From Trichobilharzia szidati (Eukaryota; Platyhelminthes; Trematoda; Strigeidida; Schistosomatidae): 64,000 bases of DNA. This document shows positions 40,894 through 44,470 of the stretch, in pieces. Location: assembly GCA_944472155.2 (NCBI GenBank), contig OX235279.1, positions 140,216,920 through 140,280,919 on the forward strand. Reading direction: 5' to 3'. Made by a program: the position numbers and the translations under genes. Under the pieces are notes generated by a model. It worked only from the letters and a program-made list of their open reading frames with translations. It was not told the origin of the DNA and did no database searches. Numbering within the stretch: the first letter of the stretch is position 1; each line of letters opens with the position of its first letter.

Positions 40894-42549
40894 CTTATAA
40901 AACACTTTGTATTGGAGAATAACTCTGACTTCCCACTTTGGATCTGAGTTTTTCTCAGTTTTATTTCATCTATAGAAATATTTGAAATAGTTTCTCAACA
41001 GTTTTCAAATCTCAGGTTAGTTTACGACATATAAACACATCGAAAAGAAAGTCATTTGGAGACGAGAAATATAAGGTTGTTTTTATACTTCAGTTTAGAA
41101 CTCTTTTATAATATAGACCTCCGACGATGCTTGGTAACAAAACTTTCAGTAAATCACCATTCATTTACTAGGTCAGCGTGTAATAGTAACTGAATTCATT
41201 TATAGCTAGTTAACAGTAGTACAGCAAAATATGCTGGATCTACTGTTTTCCATGTGGAGCTAGTTGATAGATTAGGATGAGGTGAACCCAGGGTTAGAGA
41301 TTTATTTAGTGAATCACCTAAGTGTCGTTTCAAAAATCATTATTAGCACATTAGTGATGCACCTGTCCTTTGCTAAGAATAATATCTCTCTTATTAGAAT
41401 TTACTGTATTCCATTTACTTTGTAACATTATTCAGGAATGTAATTTCATTATTGCTCATCTTTTGTTTTCGGAGTGGAACATAGAGCCTCAGAGGCACAT
41501 CTCTATTGAACTCAATTATCCATGACTGCCCACAAGAATTTATTTGCTATTTATCCCTGTGTCAGCCTCGAAAGTTCAACTCGTCTCTTTCTACTCGGGT
41601 TCAGTTAGAAGGTCGAAACAACCTAAGTGACAGAAGTCAGTGGTTGAAGGCTATATATTGCACTATTATGGATAACCACATATCTAATCTTATTTGAGTC
41701 ACTATGCTTTGTACTCATTACCCTATCTTCTTTCCTCCGTTCGCTTAATGTCGTTTTCATTTTTTTAATTTTATTTTGGTTACAGCTTGATGCCATACCG
41801 TATTTTCAGCATGGATATCGGTAGCCCATATATTGCAGGCCGACCATAGATATCAGGTGTGCGTCGGCGGGGGACCGAACCTCGGACCATGTGCATGGTC
41901 GGCGAGAGTCCTAACCACTGTGCCACCGACAAATATAGCTGTTCTGTCCCTAGATTCCACTAGTTTATTTGCTCATACTAGTCTAATACGAAACTGAACA
42001 AATCCTCTTGATCCGCAAAATTTTCGAGGTTCACCACTGGATATTTCTGTCTGTCAGTGTATTCTGAATATGTGTTGGAAAATGTTATTCATTATTTTTA
42101 CAAATAATAGTTTATGTATACAACTTACAATTTCACTAGTTATATCACAGAATGTGACAGATGTCAACATTTCTTGTAGGCTTTCAATATCCACATGACT
42201 AGCGATACGATTTACATCAATTGATGCTGTTAAGAAAAATAAGGAAACACAAGTGAAGTAAAATACGAGTGGGCTACATAATGAATTCTACTGCCTGATA
42301 AGTCATCGTCTGACCGCATATTTTGGAATGGGCTACAGGTAGACATCAACATATCAACATGTAAGCTTTTTTACTAACAGTTATAACGCTTATTCAGTAT
42401 ATACATTTAAATATCCAAATAAAACAAAACTGACCTAGGCGTCTCCAATCGATTTTTTCAGTACGTTTACGAAATAAAATTGGAGGAATCTGTTGTACAT
42501 TTTGTGGACTAGAAATTCCTCCTGCAGTATTAAAACACGGCTCGAACAT
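25..42549 (-). CDS. DZIP1: DZIP1/Iguana homologue, 14-exon gene, 3' end beyond the window
   Basis: The coding sequence joins exons 42549-42435, 42226-42129, 37201-37130, 35192-35127, 33329-32937, 31370-31197, 23690-23585, 20740-20700, 14343-13327, 11437-11143, 7285-7026, 5489-5161, 4012-3599 and 212-25. All GT/AG sites and phases agree, giving about 1189 residues and still open at the left edge. Residues 25-95 carry the DZIP1 N-terminal domain ([13 protein letters not shown], then [19 protein letters not shown] and [14 protein letters not shown]). A C2H2 finger has C164, C167, H180 and H185, followed by coiled coil. The C-terminal half is Ser/Asn-rich with an Asp run and a basic patch. Known DZIP1 proteins sit at basal bodies and are needed for ciliogenesis and Hedgehog signalling; a ciliary role here is inferred from homology. 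Introns are full of retroelements on both strands. DZIP1L is the alternative paralogue name. Confidence 0.88.
530..640 (-). repeat. Sm-alpha SINE fragment with decayed hammerhead
   Basis: Read on the minus strand, this aligns along its length with the Sm-alpha copy at 6620-6752: the B-box region, then the stem II and stem I halves of the hammerhead. The catalytic core CTGATGA is changed to TAATCAA, so it should not cleave. Confidence 0.55.
862..1886 (+). mobile_element. RTE-clade LINE, internally deleted copy
   Basis: From about 1470 to 1878 the DNA is nearly identical to the 3' end of the RTE at 59168-59567. It encodes the last ~130 residues ([31 protein letters not shown]) and ends in the same GAAGTAAAGTAA tail. 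About 600 bp of GC-richer non-coding DNA precedes this, with no reverse transcriptase. It may be the element's 5' end joined to its 3' end, giving a non-autonomous derivative. The short frames at 717-1098 are not convincing genes. Confidence 0.7.
2060..3404 (-). mobile_element. Penelope-like element (family B) with inverted 5' half
   Basis: Minus strand 3059-2138 encodes the end of the reverse transcriptase ([26 protein letters not shown]) and a GIY-YIG endonuclease ([10 protein letters not shown] then [18 protein letters not shown]). A frameshift near 2710 and an in-frame TGA near 2360 interrupt it. Plus strand 3060-3404 encodes the preceding palm, [16 protein letters not shown] and WWRYVDDTL, with one nonsense codon near 3198. 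The two halves abut at 3059/3060 in opposite orientation. The family differs from the copy at 24855-26745. Confidence 0.85.
3599..4012 (-). CDS. DZIP1: DZIP1 exon 13, Asn-rich
   Basis: The acceptor is aattcag. The exon contains a poly-Asn stretch from an ATT/GTT repeat (3794-3876), then [14 protein letters not shown] and an acidic [11 protein letters not shown]. The codons CAA CAG TAA at its end also contain a donor, CA|gtaaga. With splicing, CA joins A of exon 14 to give Gln and stay in frame. Without it the protein would stop at 3595. Both endings are possible. Confidence 0.75.
4480..4620 (+). repeat. Second-family SINE fragment
   Basis: Contains GTCCAGTACTCCCAGCTTTT and CCAGTGGTTCTCTGACTGAC, then GATGATGAAATACTCCA. 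The left part (GGATTTCATCATGAGCTGA) is the reverse complement of the right end, giving a foldback. Confidence 0.6.
5161..5489 (-). CDS. DZIP1: DZIP1 exon 12
   Basis: The acceptor is attctag and the donor TCAAA|gtaaga. It starts [16 protein letters not shown], continuing the exon 11 helix, and then becomes Ser/Pro/Gln-rich. The split codon AA|A gives Lys with exon 13. Confidence 0.78.
5900..6012. other. Intronic AT-rich stretch between exon 12 and the repeat at 6013
   Basis: The wider intron (5490-7025) holds the 310-bp repeat at 6013-6320, a Penelope-like 3' end at 6385-6485 and the Sm-alpha SINE at 6581-6862. I see nothing recognisable in 5490-6012 apart from AT-rich DNA. Confidence 0.6.
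6013..6320 (+). repeat. Dispersed 310-bp repeat, copy 1, with TG...CA ends
   Basis: About 90% identical to 21257-21564. Both begin TGTGATACAGACAATG and end TGTTACA, which would suit a solo LTR. I see no target-site duplication and no coding region, so its class is open. Confidence 0.55.
6385..6485 (+). repeat. Penelope-like element 3'-end fragment
   Basis: Homologous to 26583-26680, the 3' untranslated end of the family A element: TTGATATGATTATGA, a short stem, then a changed GAAAC box and GTCATCAGCAAATAAT. No coding part is attached. Confidence 0.6.
6524..6548 (-). repeat. Inverted 25-bp hammerhead 3' fragment (Sm-alpha)
   Basis: These 25 bases are the reverse complement of 6728-6752, the 3' half of the neighbouring hammerhead, with one mismatch. 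They lie just left of the direct repeat that bounds the SINE. Confidence 0.7.
6581..6862 (+). repeat. Sm-alpha SINE with tRNA-like promoter and hammerhead
   Basis: The 282-bp element has a tRNA-like A box near 6613 (TGGCCCAAGTAGTCTAGTGG) and a B-box-like GGGTTTGAGGCCC near 6652, followed by a hammerhead domain. It is bounded by 34-bp direct repeats (6547-6580 and 6863-6896, one mismatch). Sm-alpha is a known schistosome SINE-like family with a pol III promoter and hammerhead. Confidence 0.82.
6692..6757 (+). ncRNA. Hammerhead ribozyme remnant, core mutated
   Basis: Stem I ATCCAG (6702-6707) pairs with CTGGAT (6741-6746). Stem II GTCCCAAATAGGAC and the GAAA box are intact, and stem III is the short ATGCGCAT. 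The core reads ATGACAA instead of CTGATGA, changing the conserved C3 and G8. From known hammerhead chemistry, loss of G8 should abolish cleavage. Confidence 0.82.
7026..7285 (-). CDS. DZIP1: DZIP1 exon 11, conserved C-terminal helical block
   Basis: The acceptor is taatag and the donor GAT|gtaagt. It encodes [15 protein letters not shown], then [13 protein letters not shown] and [11 protein letters not shown]. The pattern of a Leu-rich helix, a GI turn and HPxFxxIR resembles the C-terminal helical region of vertebrate DZIP1 proteins. It ends in phase 0. Confidence 0.8.
7286..8063. other. Intron 10 stretch, nothing recognised
   Basis: AT-rich intron DNA between exon 11 and the SR2-like copy. 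Short open frames here lack homology and splice support. Confidence 0.6.
8064..10135 (-). mobile_element. SR2-like RTE LINE, 5'-truncated and decayed
   Basis: Read on the minus strand, this is a decayed copy of the LINE at 37584-40830. It runs from inside the endonuclease domain (ATGCTACGCTCCTACAAAC near 10080) through reverse transcriptase pieces ([23 protein letters not shown] at 8953-9080) to the 3' tail with TAATAATA near 8064. Many frameshifts and stops are present. It sits in a DZIP1 intron in the gene's own orientation. Confidence 0.8.
10136..11142. other. Intron stretch, nothing recognised
   Basis: AT-rich intronic DNA between the SR2-like copy and exon 10. I see no coding or repeat signature. 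Confidence 0.55.
11143..11437 (-). CDS. DZIP1: DZIP1 exon 10
   Basis: The acceptor is tatcag and the donor ACAA|gtgagt. The exon is 98 codons plus one base, starting [14 protein letters not shown]. It is Ser/Arg-rich and probably disordered. The open frame running past 11143 is intron read-through. Its phase 1 end pairs with GT at the start of exon 11 to give Ser. Confidence 0.74.
11438..13326. other. Intron 9 stretch with AT microsatellite
   Basis: Intronic AT-rich DNA with an (AT)n run near 12257-12278. Open frames at 12399-12599 and 12829-13050 have no homology or splice support and are probably chance. Confidence 0.55.
13327..14343 (-). CDS. DZIP1: DZIP1 exon 9, large low-complexity exon
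   Basis: This 1017-nt exon (339 codons) is in phase 0 at both ends, with acceptor ctttag and donor gttagt. It begins [11 protein letters not shown]. It is Ser/Asn-rich with an Asp run (from an ATC repeat near 13965) and a basic stretch KHKHKH. No domain was recognised; disorder is likely. Ordinary codon use and an uninterrupted frame argue for a real exon. Confidence 0.74.
14531..14766 (-). repeat. tRNA-headed SINE with RTE-like tail and 11-bp TSD
   Basis: On the minus strand it starts GTGCGTCGGTGGCACAGCGG (A box), has a B box GGTTCGATCCC near 14703-14713, and ends GCCCTATATTCCACTGGGAA then AATAAAAA. That tail resembles the 3' end of the SR2-like LINE at 40785-40830. ATACATACTGC flanks it at 14520-14530 and 14767-14777, a perfect target-site duplication. 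Confidence 0.85.
14778..15520. other. Intron 8 stretch, nothing recognised
   Basis: AT-rich intronic DNA with a poly-T tract near 15250. No supported feature. Confidence 0.55.
15521..17012 (+). mobile_element. SR2-like RTE LINE, 5'-truncated, decayed
   Basis: Plus-strand copy starting in the reverse transcriptase fingers ([19 protein letters not shown] near 15620). It continues through GVRQAG...LLSPMIF and [13 protein letters not shown] (16190-16230) to the tail GGAAACAATAATAATAAT near 17010. The catalytic FADD is kept, but several frameshifts split the frame (15644-15904, 15967-16305 and others). It is antisense to DZIP1. Confidence 0.82.
17013..18719. other. Intron 8 stretch with short AT repeat
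   Basis: AT-rich intronic DNA with (TA)n near 17688-17702. A short shared motif (CACTTCAGTC) near 17907 recurs at 36898, hinting at another low-copy repeat. No coding content is supported. Confidence 0.45.
18720..19095 (+). mobile_element. SR2-like LINE 3'-end fragment
   Basis: Decayed match to the last ~350 bp of the LINE at 37584-40830: the sequence before the C-terminus (AGATTAGATGGCCAGAAA), AGGGTGACATGGAGGAGATG, and the tail TTTCACTGGGAACC...AATAATAGTAATAA. Confidence 0.7.
20140..20512 (+). mobile_element. SR2-like LINE 3'-end fragment
   Basis: Matches 40460-40830: CTCAACAAATATG.AGGAG, GATTGGGCACACGCTGAGG, GTCGTCCAAGGGTGATA, and the tail CCTATGTTCTACTCGGAACC followed by AATAATAATATAA. 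It is 5'-truncated with no functional domain. Confidence 0.75.
20700..20740 (-). CDS. DZIP1: DZIP1 exon 8, 41-nt exon
   Basis: This small exon lies between ctataag and gtaagt. It completes the split codon G|CA and adds [14 protein letters not shown], ending in phase 0. Its length (2 modulo 3) is exactly what is needed to join exon 7 (phase 1) to exon 9 (phase 0). It is too short to be noticed as an open frame. The evidence is splice signals and phase, without homology. Confidence 0.66.
20741..21256. other. Intron 7 stretch, nothing recognised
   Basis: AT-rich intronic DNA between exon 8 and the second 310-bp repeat. Confidence 0.5.
21257..21564 (+). repeat. Dispersed 310-bp repeat, copy 2, with TG...CA ends
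   Basis: Same unit as 6013-6320 in the same orientation, with the same TGTGATACAG start and GTTACA end. Differences are scattered substitutions, so the two are old independent insertions and not a recent duplication. Confidence 0.55.
21565..23584. other. Intron 7 stretch, nothing recognised
   Basis: AT-rich intronic DNA. The 147-codon open frame at 22212-22655 has no similarity I know and no splice support. Confidence 0.5.
23585..23690 (-). CDS. DZIP1: DZIP1 exon 7 (coiled coil)
   Basis: The acceptor is atttcag and the donor CCAG|gtaata. The exon encodes [14 protein letters not shown] followed by a Gln/Glu-rich coiled coil ending LYKLKCRP plus one base. It ends in phase 1, which requires the 41-nt exon 8 to return to frame before exon 9. 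Confidence 0.82.
23870..24240 (+). mobile_element. RTE fragment (family 3) with inverted 5' piece
   Basis: 23870-23990 matches 28981-29095 in the same orientation, so it encodes reverse transcriptase on the minus strand. 24045-24140 encodes on the plus strand a later part of the same protein type ([15 protein letters not shown] then [10 protein letters not shown]). The two pieces are in opposite orientation with the intervening domain missing. Confidence 0.6.
24241..24854. other. Intron 6 stretch before the Penelope-like element
   Basis: AT-rich intronic DNA with a short CAGT repeat near 24648. Nothing else is supported. Confidence 0.5.
24849..26607 (+). pseudogene. Penelope-like reverse transcriptase and GIY-YIG endonuclease, broken
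   Basis: First segment 24849-25205 ([20 protein letters not shown]) ends at an in-frame TAA, and the same frame resumes with [12 protein letters not shown]. Palm motifs [14 protein letters not shown] and RRYADDTF are intact; the thumb has [19 protein letters not shown]. An Asn/Asp-rich linker (25930-26030, from an AAT/GAT repeat) precedes a frameshift near 26112. The endonuclease then follows: [25 protein letters not shown] and [12 protein letters not shown]. Penelope elements use this RT/endonuclease pair to insert cDNA. One nonsense codon and one frameshift make this copy dead. Confidence 0.85.
24855..26745 (+). mobile_element. Penelope-like element (family A), near-complete coding part
   Basis: Contains a reverse transcriptase and a GIY-YIG endonuclease. 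The 3' end, to about 26745, is shared with the copy at 35660-36332. The element is 5'-truncated near 24855, before the full N-terminal RT region. It lies antisense in DZIP1 intron 6. The 3' UTR carries a hammerhead-like motif at 26604-26646. Confidence 0.85.
26604..26646 (+). ncRNA. Hammerhead-like motif in Penelope 3' UTR
   Basis: A GAACAA/TTGTTC stem is followed by GAAACGTC, which matches the stem II, GAAA and minimal stem III of hammerheads known from Penelope-like elements. The CTGATGA box is decayed to ATTATGA, so activity is doubtful. Confidence 0.5.
26746..27566. other. Intron 6 stretch with GT and AT microsatellites
   Basis: Holds (GT)n at 26858-26872 and (AT)n at 27449-27489 inside an inverted repeat (27395-27437 and 27489-27527). 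No coding content. Confidence 0.6.
27395..27527. repeat. About 40-bp inverted repeat flanking an AT microsatellite
   Basis: The left arm 27395-27437 and right arm 27489-27527 are reverse complements with a few differences (TGATTATTGAACAAAGAATA and its complement). The loop is largely (AT)20. The whole unit could form a long hairpin. Confidence 0.85.
27567..27740 (+). repeat. tRNA-headed SINE fragment
   Basis: Carries an A box (CAGTGGCACAGCGGTAGAAT) and a B-box-like GGGTTCGGGTC, as in the SINE at 14531-14766, but its tail has diverged. It is not a real tRNA gene: the acceptor stem and anticodon arm do not form. Confidence 0.6.
27785..29210 (-). mobile_element. RTE-type LINE, family 3, truncated
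   Basis: Minus-strand reverse transcriptase: [53 protein letters not shown] (motif A), [13 protein letters not shown] (motif B), [12 protein letters not shown] (motif C) and FTYLGSTI. One frame is open from 29198 to 28353. Downstream, to 27785, the C-terminal region ([17 protein letters not shown]) is frameshifted. The 5' part, with any endonuclease, is missing. This family differs clearly from the SR2-like and the 57586 elements. Confidence 0.8.
28353..29198 (-). pseudogene. RTE reverse transcriptase fragment, family 3
   Basis: 281 codons without a stop cover fingers and palm. The motif C catalytic pair is intact as ADD, preceded by Cys where Phe is usual. Both N-terminal endonuclease and C-terminal region are absent from the frame, so no functional protein is expected. 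It lies in the same orientation as DZIP1, inside intron 6. Confidence 0.75.
29211..29405 (+). repeat. SINE with RTE-like tail, 5'-truncated
   Basis: Matches the 14531-14766 SINE from its B box (GGTTCGATCGTCGG) through TTTACCTCACTAATCTAGTA and GGCTAGCAACCCCATCC to CCGTATGTTCCACCGGGAAC. The A-box half is missing. Confidence 0.75.
29740..29890 (-). repeat. tRNA-like SINE, second family
   Basis: Reverse-oriented: A-box side near 29870 (CACTAAGCCAGTGGG), B box CAAACCCAGGACC near 29852, and 3' segment CCAGTACTGGACAG. Related copies lie at 46213-46380 and 60598-60745. Confidence 0.65.
29903..30070 (+). repeat. tRNA-like SINE, second family, head-to-head with 29740-29890
   Basis: A box AGTGGCTTAATGGT and B box GGGTTCGAACCCCAG, then CCCAGACTGGAGCGAAAC and CCAGTGGTTCTCTAACCGAT. 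It lies 13 bp from an oppositely oriented copy. It does not fold as a tRNA. Confidence 0.75.
30491..30670 (-). repeat. Sm-alpha SINE with decayed hammerhead
   Basis: Minus-strand alignment to 6620-6752 covers the hammerhead (30492-30550) and the region upstream toward the B box (CAAACAGAGC region near 30586). The catalytic core is changed, so an active ribozyme is unlikely. Confidence 0.55.
30671..31196. other. Intron 6 stretch, nothing recognised
   Basis: AT-rich intronic DNA before exon 6. The minus-strand open frame at 30771-31046 has no recognisable similarity. Confidence 0.5.
31197..31370 (-). CDS. DZIP1: DZIP1 exon 6 (coiled coil)
   Basis: This 58-codon exon is in phase 0 at both ends, with acceptor tttaag and donor gtaagc. 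It begins [15 protein letters not shown] and ends [10 protein letters not shown], a Leu/Glu-rich coiled coil with a Ser/Pro-rich insert. It reads straight into exon 7. Confidence 0.8.
31371..32019. other. Intron 5 stretch, nothing recognised
   Basis: AT-rich intronic DNA between exon 6 and the dispersed repeat at 32020. Confidence 0.5.
32020..32300 (+). repeat. Dispersed repeat, uninterrupted copy
   Basis: Matches two blocks at 35585-35640 and 36334-36510 (for example AAAATATCAAATAGC, TGGGAGAC, ATAACTTCCCTATAT, GTCTTTCATCTTCCGTTACA). Here the two blocks are joined, so this copy represents the site before the Penelope-like insertion seen at 35660-36332. It ends with GTTACA, like the 310-bp repeat. 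Confidence 0.6.
32301..32936. other. Intron 5 stretch, nothing recognised
   Basis: AT-rich intronic DNA just downstream of the zinc-finger exon. Confidence 0.5.
32937..33329 (-). CDS. DZIP1: DZIP1 exon 5 with the C2H2 zinc finger
   Basis: The exon starts after catag in phase 0 with a basic coiled coil. It contains the finger [16 protein letters not shown] then [10 protein letters not shown], where C-x2-C-x12-H-x4-H is complete. KAFVN and RRHPE are DZIP1 hallmarks. Two donors overlap at the 3' end: ATG|gtgggt at 32936 keeps phase 0 with exon 6, while GTGG|gtaaat at 32932 would give phase 1 and break the frame. The first is therefore preferred, unless a small exon was missed. Confidence 0.85.
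33709..33735. repeat. Perfect 13-bp-arm hairpin
   Basis: CTTGGTAGATATT, one T, then its exact reverse complement. It could form a cruciform or a transcript hairpin; there is no U-tract terminator context in this eukaryotic intron. Confidence 0.8.
34080..34160 (+). repeat. Second-family SINE 3' fragment
   Basis: Shares CCAGTACTCCCAGNTTTTCC, GTGGTTCTCTAACTAATGTC and GATGAAATCCTCCA with 4530-4615. The promoter head is missing. Confidence 0.6.
35127..35192 (-). CDS. DZIP1: DZIP1 exon 4
   Basis: This 66-nt exon (22 codons, phase 0 at both ends) has acceptor atatag and donor gtaacg. It reads [13 protein letters not shown] then KEQNQELNK, matching the YLLxSQ-to-coiled-coil transition of DZIP1 proteins. 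Confidence 0.82.
35193..35584. other. Intron 3 stretch, nothing recognised
   Basis: AT-rich intronic DNA between exon 4 and the interrupted dispersed repeat. Confidence 0.5.
35585..36510 (+). repeat. Dispersed repeat, copy split by a Penelope-like insertion
   Basis: 35585-35640 and 36334-36510 together match 32020-32300. The Penelope-like element occupies the gap. Short CAGCA sequences on both sides (near 35652 and 36335) may be its target-site duplication. Confidence 0.55.
35660..36332 (-). mobile_element. Penelope-like element (family A), 5'-truncated
   Basis: Minus-strand match to the last ~700 bp of 24855-26745: [39 protein letters not shown], then after a stop [16 protein letters not shown] and the 3' UTR. 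The endonuclease part reads through where the other copy is frameshifted, but stops follow at 36110 and elsewhere. A decayed hammerhead-like motif lies at 35753-35796. Confidence 0.8.
36511..37129. other. Intron 3 stretch, possible further repeat
   Basis: 36741-36960 contains repeat-like sequence sharing short blocks with 4097-4140 and 17888-17960. The family is not recognised. No coding content. Confidence 0.4.
37130..37201 (-). CDS. DZIP1: DZIP1 exon 3
   Basis: This 72-nt exon (24 codons, phase 0 at both ends) lies between aaacag and gtaagt. It encodes [13 protein letters not shown] then [11 protein letters not shown], the helical core that ends the N-terminal domain in this family. Confidence 0.86.
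37584..40830 (+). mobile_element. Full-length SR2-like RTE LINE with 12-bp TSD
   Basis: ATTAGAATG(A/G)TT flanks the element at 37572-37583 and 40829-40840, so about 3.25 kb inserted as one unit in DZIP1 intron 2, antisense to the gene. A 5' UTR (GGTCCCAAGCCCAGATAAAG near 37623) precedes an endonuclease plus reverse transcriptase frame. The 3' end is GGAACAATAATAATAAT. The AP endonuclease plus RT layout with a short A-rich tandem tail is that of the RTE clade, to which schistosome SR2 belongs. Confidence 0.88.
37657..39981 (+). pseudogene. SR2-like AP endonuclease and reverse transcriptase, disabled
   Basis: 774 codons. The endonuclease has all key motifs: GTWNIRT (~residue 70), CESRWNG (~100), GDMNAKLGG (~208) and GSDHYLV (~303). 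RT follows with [44 protein letters not shown] (motif A, ~685) and [13 protein letters not shown] (motif B). A one-base loss near 39945 shifts the frame, ending at GYPGPT. In the next frame (39819-40598) motif C reads FAND instead of FADD. A further shift near 40385 separates the C-terminus at 40611-40823. It cannot copy itself, though the endonuclease half could still be made. Confidence 0.88.
40836..42128. other. Intron 2 stretch with AT repeat and SINE head
   Basis: Holds (AT)n at 40870-40893, a possible SINE tail fragment near 41472 and the SINE head at 41862-41935. Otherwise AT-rich intron. Confidence 0.55.
41862..41935 (-). repeat. tRNA-like SINE head
   Basis: Minus strand: GTCGGTGGCACAGTGGTTAG, then a B-box region GGTTCGGTCCCCCG. 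Same family as 14531-14766. Only the promoter end is seen. Confidence 0.7.
42129..42226 (-). CDS. DZIP1: DZIP1 exon 2
   Basis: The acceptor is taacag|CATC and the donor is AAATT|gtaagt. The split codon G|CA restores Ala. The exon encodes [13 protein letters not shown] then ESLQEML and VTFCDIT, a highly conserved block of the DZIP1 N-terminal domain. It ends in phase 0. Confidence 0.88.
42435..42549 (-). CDS. DZIP1: DZIP1 exon 1 (start codon, N-terminal domain begins)
   Basis: The ATG at 42549 opens 38 codons ending [13 protein letters not shown] plus one base. The donor is CTAG|gtcagt. The FRKR...DWRR signature opens the conserved DZIP1 N-terminal domain. No in-frame ATG is seen upstream. 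The 5' UTR is not delimited; the stretch before the ATG is AT-rich. Confidence 0.85.
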
Positions 42550-43010
42550 TTTTTAATGATATCTTATTGTTCTTGTATTATTTTTTACTAATAATAGTCC
42601 AACTCATAATGCGGAAGAAATCGCTAAAAAAAAAATAAAAGTGAAAAGAAAAACGAAGTAGGACACATCACTGAGAAATAAACAAGTTTGCTTACACGGT
42701 GATCTGAAAAAGTCCAATTGTATTTAATTTCCTTCATAGTATGAGGACTTTCACATCGGCCTGTGGAAAGGTGTGGACGACAAACACAAGATTGTTATTC
42801 AGCCCCATTTCTGGATTTTTCACCAGTGGATATCCAGGAACCATTAGGTTATAAAAATGTTGACTCCCATCGGTTAGACATTAAATTTCATCGTAACTTA
42901 CTCAAGACTAGCTTCTAGATAGTTTCAAAGATACTTCTGTGTGGCTAGGGTGAACAAAACCGTTTCTGAGTGCAGTTTTTCAGAAGGTTAGTTGGTTAAG
43001 TGGATGACAG

Positions 43011-43041
<31 letters not shown>

Positions 43042-44382
43042 TAGCGCATTATTTCCTAAAGTGTAACAACTATTTATCCGACTATACATAAGGGATGGAA
43101 AGGCATTTAGGCATCATTCTCAATTAATACTAGTATAAATAAATAAGACGATGATCGATTAGGTTACAAAAATGATAGGAATTATAATCTCAAATCACTA
43201 CCTCAAATATATGAACTAAAGTGAGACAGAATTAGCTAAAAGTTAAGCTTTGTATAATGGCTAACAGAAGATAGTGACTATTTAGCAAATATTTTGCCTT
43301 ATATTCATTCACAGAAAACATTAACGATCAACATCGTCTATTAGCACATATGTCTTCTAGTTAATGCTGTTACAAACATTCTAGGTAATTCAAAACGCAA
43401 CTGTATTCTGATTATAACTGGTCGATAGAATACTACTCACTAGCACGTATATGATCAGAATTCATAATTTTCTTTTAGTCAGTTGCACATTCATGTGTGA
43501 CAAAAAAAACTTAACAAACAGTTATTTCACTTCAAAGTGCTTCTGTTTACACGAACACAGAGGAAAAGAAGTGAATACTAGGCAATCAGCAAGAGTGAAA
43601 ACTTTAATAAAAATAATAATAAATTGCTAAAATAAGACAAAGTGTGTATAATGATGAAAATTAAAACCTAAACACAAGAAAACACTAACTTTTGACTTCT
43701 CCGAAAAGGTGTGACTGCTTTAATGCCTTTGGAATGATATCGGTTTACATCAGTGTACTATGAGTCTACTTTTCCCAGGAACACTTCATCTCATATTATG
43801 ACAAAAGAATTAAAGTAAGATGTTTTAGTTGTCTCGTTTGAACTATGAATACCAGCTACATTCCCTAGACGGCTCAGACCAACCCCTAGTGACTTCATGG
43901 AATGCCATCGTGGCATTTCAGTATAAAACAGTGGTTAGGTAGGATTGCTCAAAAGTGTCGAATTCGGTGGAAGGCAGTAATGCAAGACCTTTCATTTACA
44001 AGCGTTAAATGGTGACTGCAGATCAAGAAAAAAAATAAACCTTAGTTACAATATTAGTTTTGATGTTTCGAAAATGGGGTGGGCGGTGAATATATAACAA
44101 ATATGGTTATCAGTTAAAAAAACTGGACTAGTTCTCACCAATTCTTCATATGAAAGCTTAATTTAGGCATTTGATGTCTGGAGAAATTGCAATTCTGGGA
44201 TATGTTTTGGTCAAGCTATTTCTTATCTGGTCGTCGCAGTTAGATTCTGCTACCTTTTTAGAGATTAATACAGTTGATAACTGTGCTCACTCAGAGTCAT
44301 TCCTGGTGACTGTCGTACCCCAGCTGAAACCTCAATCACTTTAACAAGCAGTTCTAGATCCATAATGGATAAGATTTTATTT
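42550..44382. other. Region upstream of DZIP1
   Basis: The DZIP1 5' UTR and promoter should lie here, but no motif decides their position. An (AT)n run lies at 43013-43038. No coding content is supported. Confidence 0.5.
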
Positions 44383-44470
44383 TGATAAATCACACAGTGT
44401 TGTACAGTTATATTAACTAATGACGTTTCGAGCACAAACTATTGCTCATAGTCATATCAAGTTGATATGA
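44383..44470 (-). repeat. Penelope-like 3'-end fragment with hammerhead-like motif
   Basis: On the minus strand: TTGATATGACTATGAGCA, loop, TGCTCGAAACGTCATTAG, then CACTGTGTGATTTATC, as at 26604-26680. Stem II (GAGCA/TGCTC) and GAAACGTC are intact. The core is CTATGAG, one base short of CTGATGAG. Confidence 0.65.
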